Source: Botryllus schlosseri | Lineage: Eukaryota; Chordata; Ascidiacea; Stolidobranchia; Styelidae | NCBI GenBank assembly: GCA_000444245.1 | Contig: ATSW01016862.1 | Span: 1 to 22,033 of the forward strand | Reading direction: 5' to 3' | DNA: 22,033 bases | In this document: piece after piece, positions 21,536 to 22,033 of the stretch | How positions within the stretch are numbered: the first letter of the stretch is position 1 | Layout: every line of letters starts with the position of its first letter | Program-made: the position numbers and the translations under genes | Notes under the pieces: model-generated | What the model saw: only the letters and a program-made list of their open reading frames with translations | Databases searched by the model: none | What the model was told of the DNA's origin: nothing

Positions 21536-22033
21536 GTAGGATCTTGTGAACTTGTTTCAGATTTCGTATTCAACAGTGACATCATTTTTTTTAACTGTTA
21601 GCATAGTCAGATAATAACTTGTAGAGTTGTATAATGGATATGGCATAGACCAGGGGTTCTTACGCCTTTTTGGCGCAAACTCTTCAATTTTTTGGGTGGT
21701 TGTGTTGCACCCGTATCGTCACCTATACTGAGGAAGCTATTTGAACTGCACAATCACCGTTGCCACTGACATAGATCAGAAATTAAGAATAGCTAAAAAT
21801 TCTAAGTAGCCTGTCCCTGAAATTTGGGAAGCTGATGACTAAAACAAAACTGTTTTTATCGTTTATGGGGCTGTTGTTACCAGTAGTGAGCACTGAAAAT
21901 AAGAAAATAGGAGGAAATAAGTCAAAAATAATGCCAATCTTATAACTAAGGACAATGTAACTTTATGGTTCATAGTTGTAGATCAGTGGTTCCCAACCTT
22001 TTTCGACTCATCGCCCCCTTTTGAAGCTCCACA
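21536..22033. other. Start of intron 30 with hAT-like termini
   Basis: Non-coding to the window end. It carries CAGGGGTTCTTACGCCTTTTT at about 21651 and CAGTGGTTCCCAACCTTTTT at about 21985. Both are typical hAT 5' termini, in the same orientation. The element or elements extend out of the window. Confidence 0.5.
21985..22033 (+). mobile_element. 5' end of a hAT-like element, cut by the window end
   Basis: CAGTGGTTCCCAACCTTTTT followed closely by GCCCCCTTTTG is a widespread hAT-type terminus. Only 49 bases are visible, so family and length are unknown. Confidence 0.5.

Overview
The window is an internal piece of one very large eukaryotic muscle gene on the + strand. It is cut into 30 recognisable coding exons (808 to 21535) separated by 29 introns. 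The exons total 8,284 nt, about 2,760 codons, and join in one open frame. They encode only immunoglobulin (Ig) and fibronectin type III (Fn3) domains: 8 Ig (the first lacks its N-terminal part) and 21 Fn3 (the last is cut). There is no start codon, stop codon, kinase or PEVK region, so the gene runs out of the window on both sides.

The domain order is Ig-FFF-Ig-FF-Ig-FFF-Ig-FFF-Ig-FF-Ig-FFF-Ig-FFF-Ig-FF. This is the 11-domain super-repeat (Ig-FF-Ig-FFF-Ig-FFF) of the titin A-band C-zone. Two super-repeats are complete (3919-12750, 1094 residues; 12751-20062, 1111 residues). They are flanked by the last four domains of a preceding one and the first three of a following one. In vertebrate muscle this region lies along the thick filament, binds myosin and myosin-binding protein C, and sets the 43-nm spacing. 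That role here is inferred from the family. Exons carry typical Fn3 motifs (core W, DGG, GYxxE, YxFRVxAEN) and Ig motifs (DSGxY, NxxG) without the extracellular-type cysteine pair.

The C-zone pattern points to a chordate. The gene is compact, its introns are AT-rich, and six introns are only 54-63 nt long. Together these suggest an invertebrate chordate, most likely a tunicate (ascidian). The species cannot be named from the sequence. Human TTN encodes the matching region largely in one giant exon, so the splitting seen here is a strong contrast.

The introns hold the non-coding interest. Intron 1 has a hAT-like DNA transposon with a perfect 8-bp target duplication and a second hAT-like element nested inside. 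Relatives or remnants lie in introns 2, 7, 9 and 30 and at the window start. Introns 11 and 21 carry two copies of a tRNA-derived SINE, and the second copy makes up nearly all of its intron. Intron 8 is a decayed tandem array with a unit of about 217 bp. A motif of about 50 nt recurs in three introns. Intron 12 uses a GC donor, and intron 29 is 63 nt, in frame and free of stops. No RNA gene, CRISPR array or second protein-coding gene was found. Introns 5 (5515-5593), 6 (5705-5863), 14 (13260-13557), 15 (13758-13887) and 19 (16099-16172) are ordinary short GT-AG introns.
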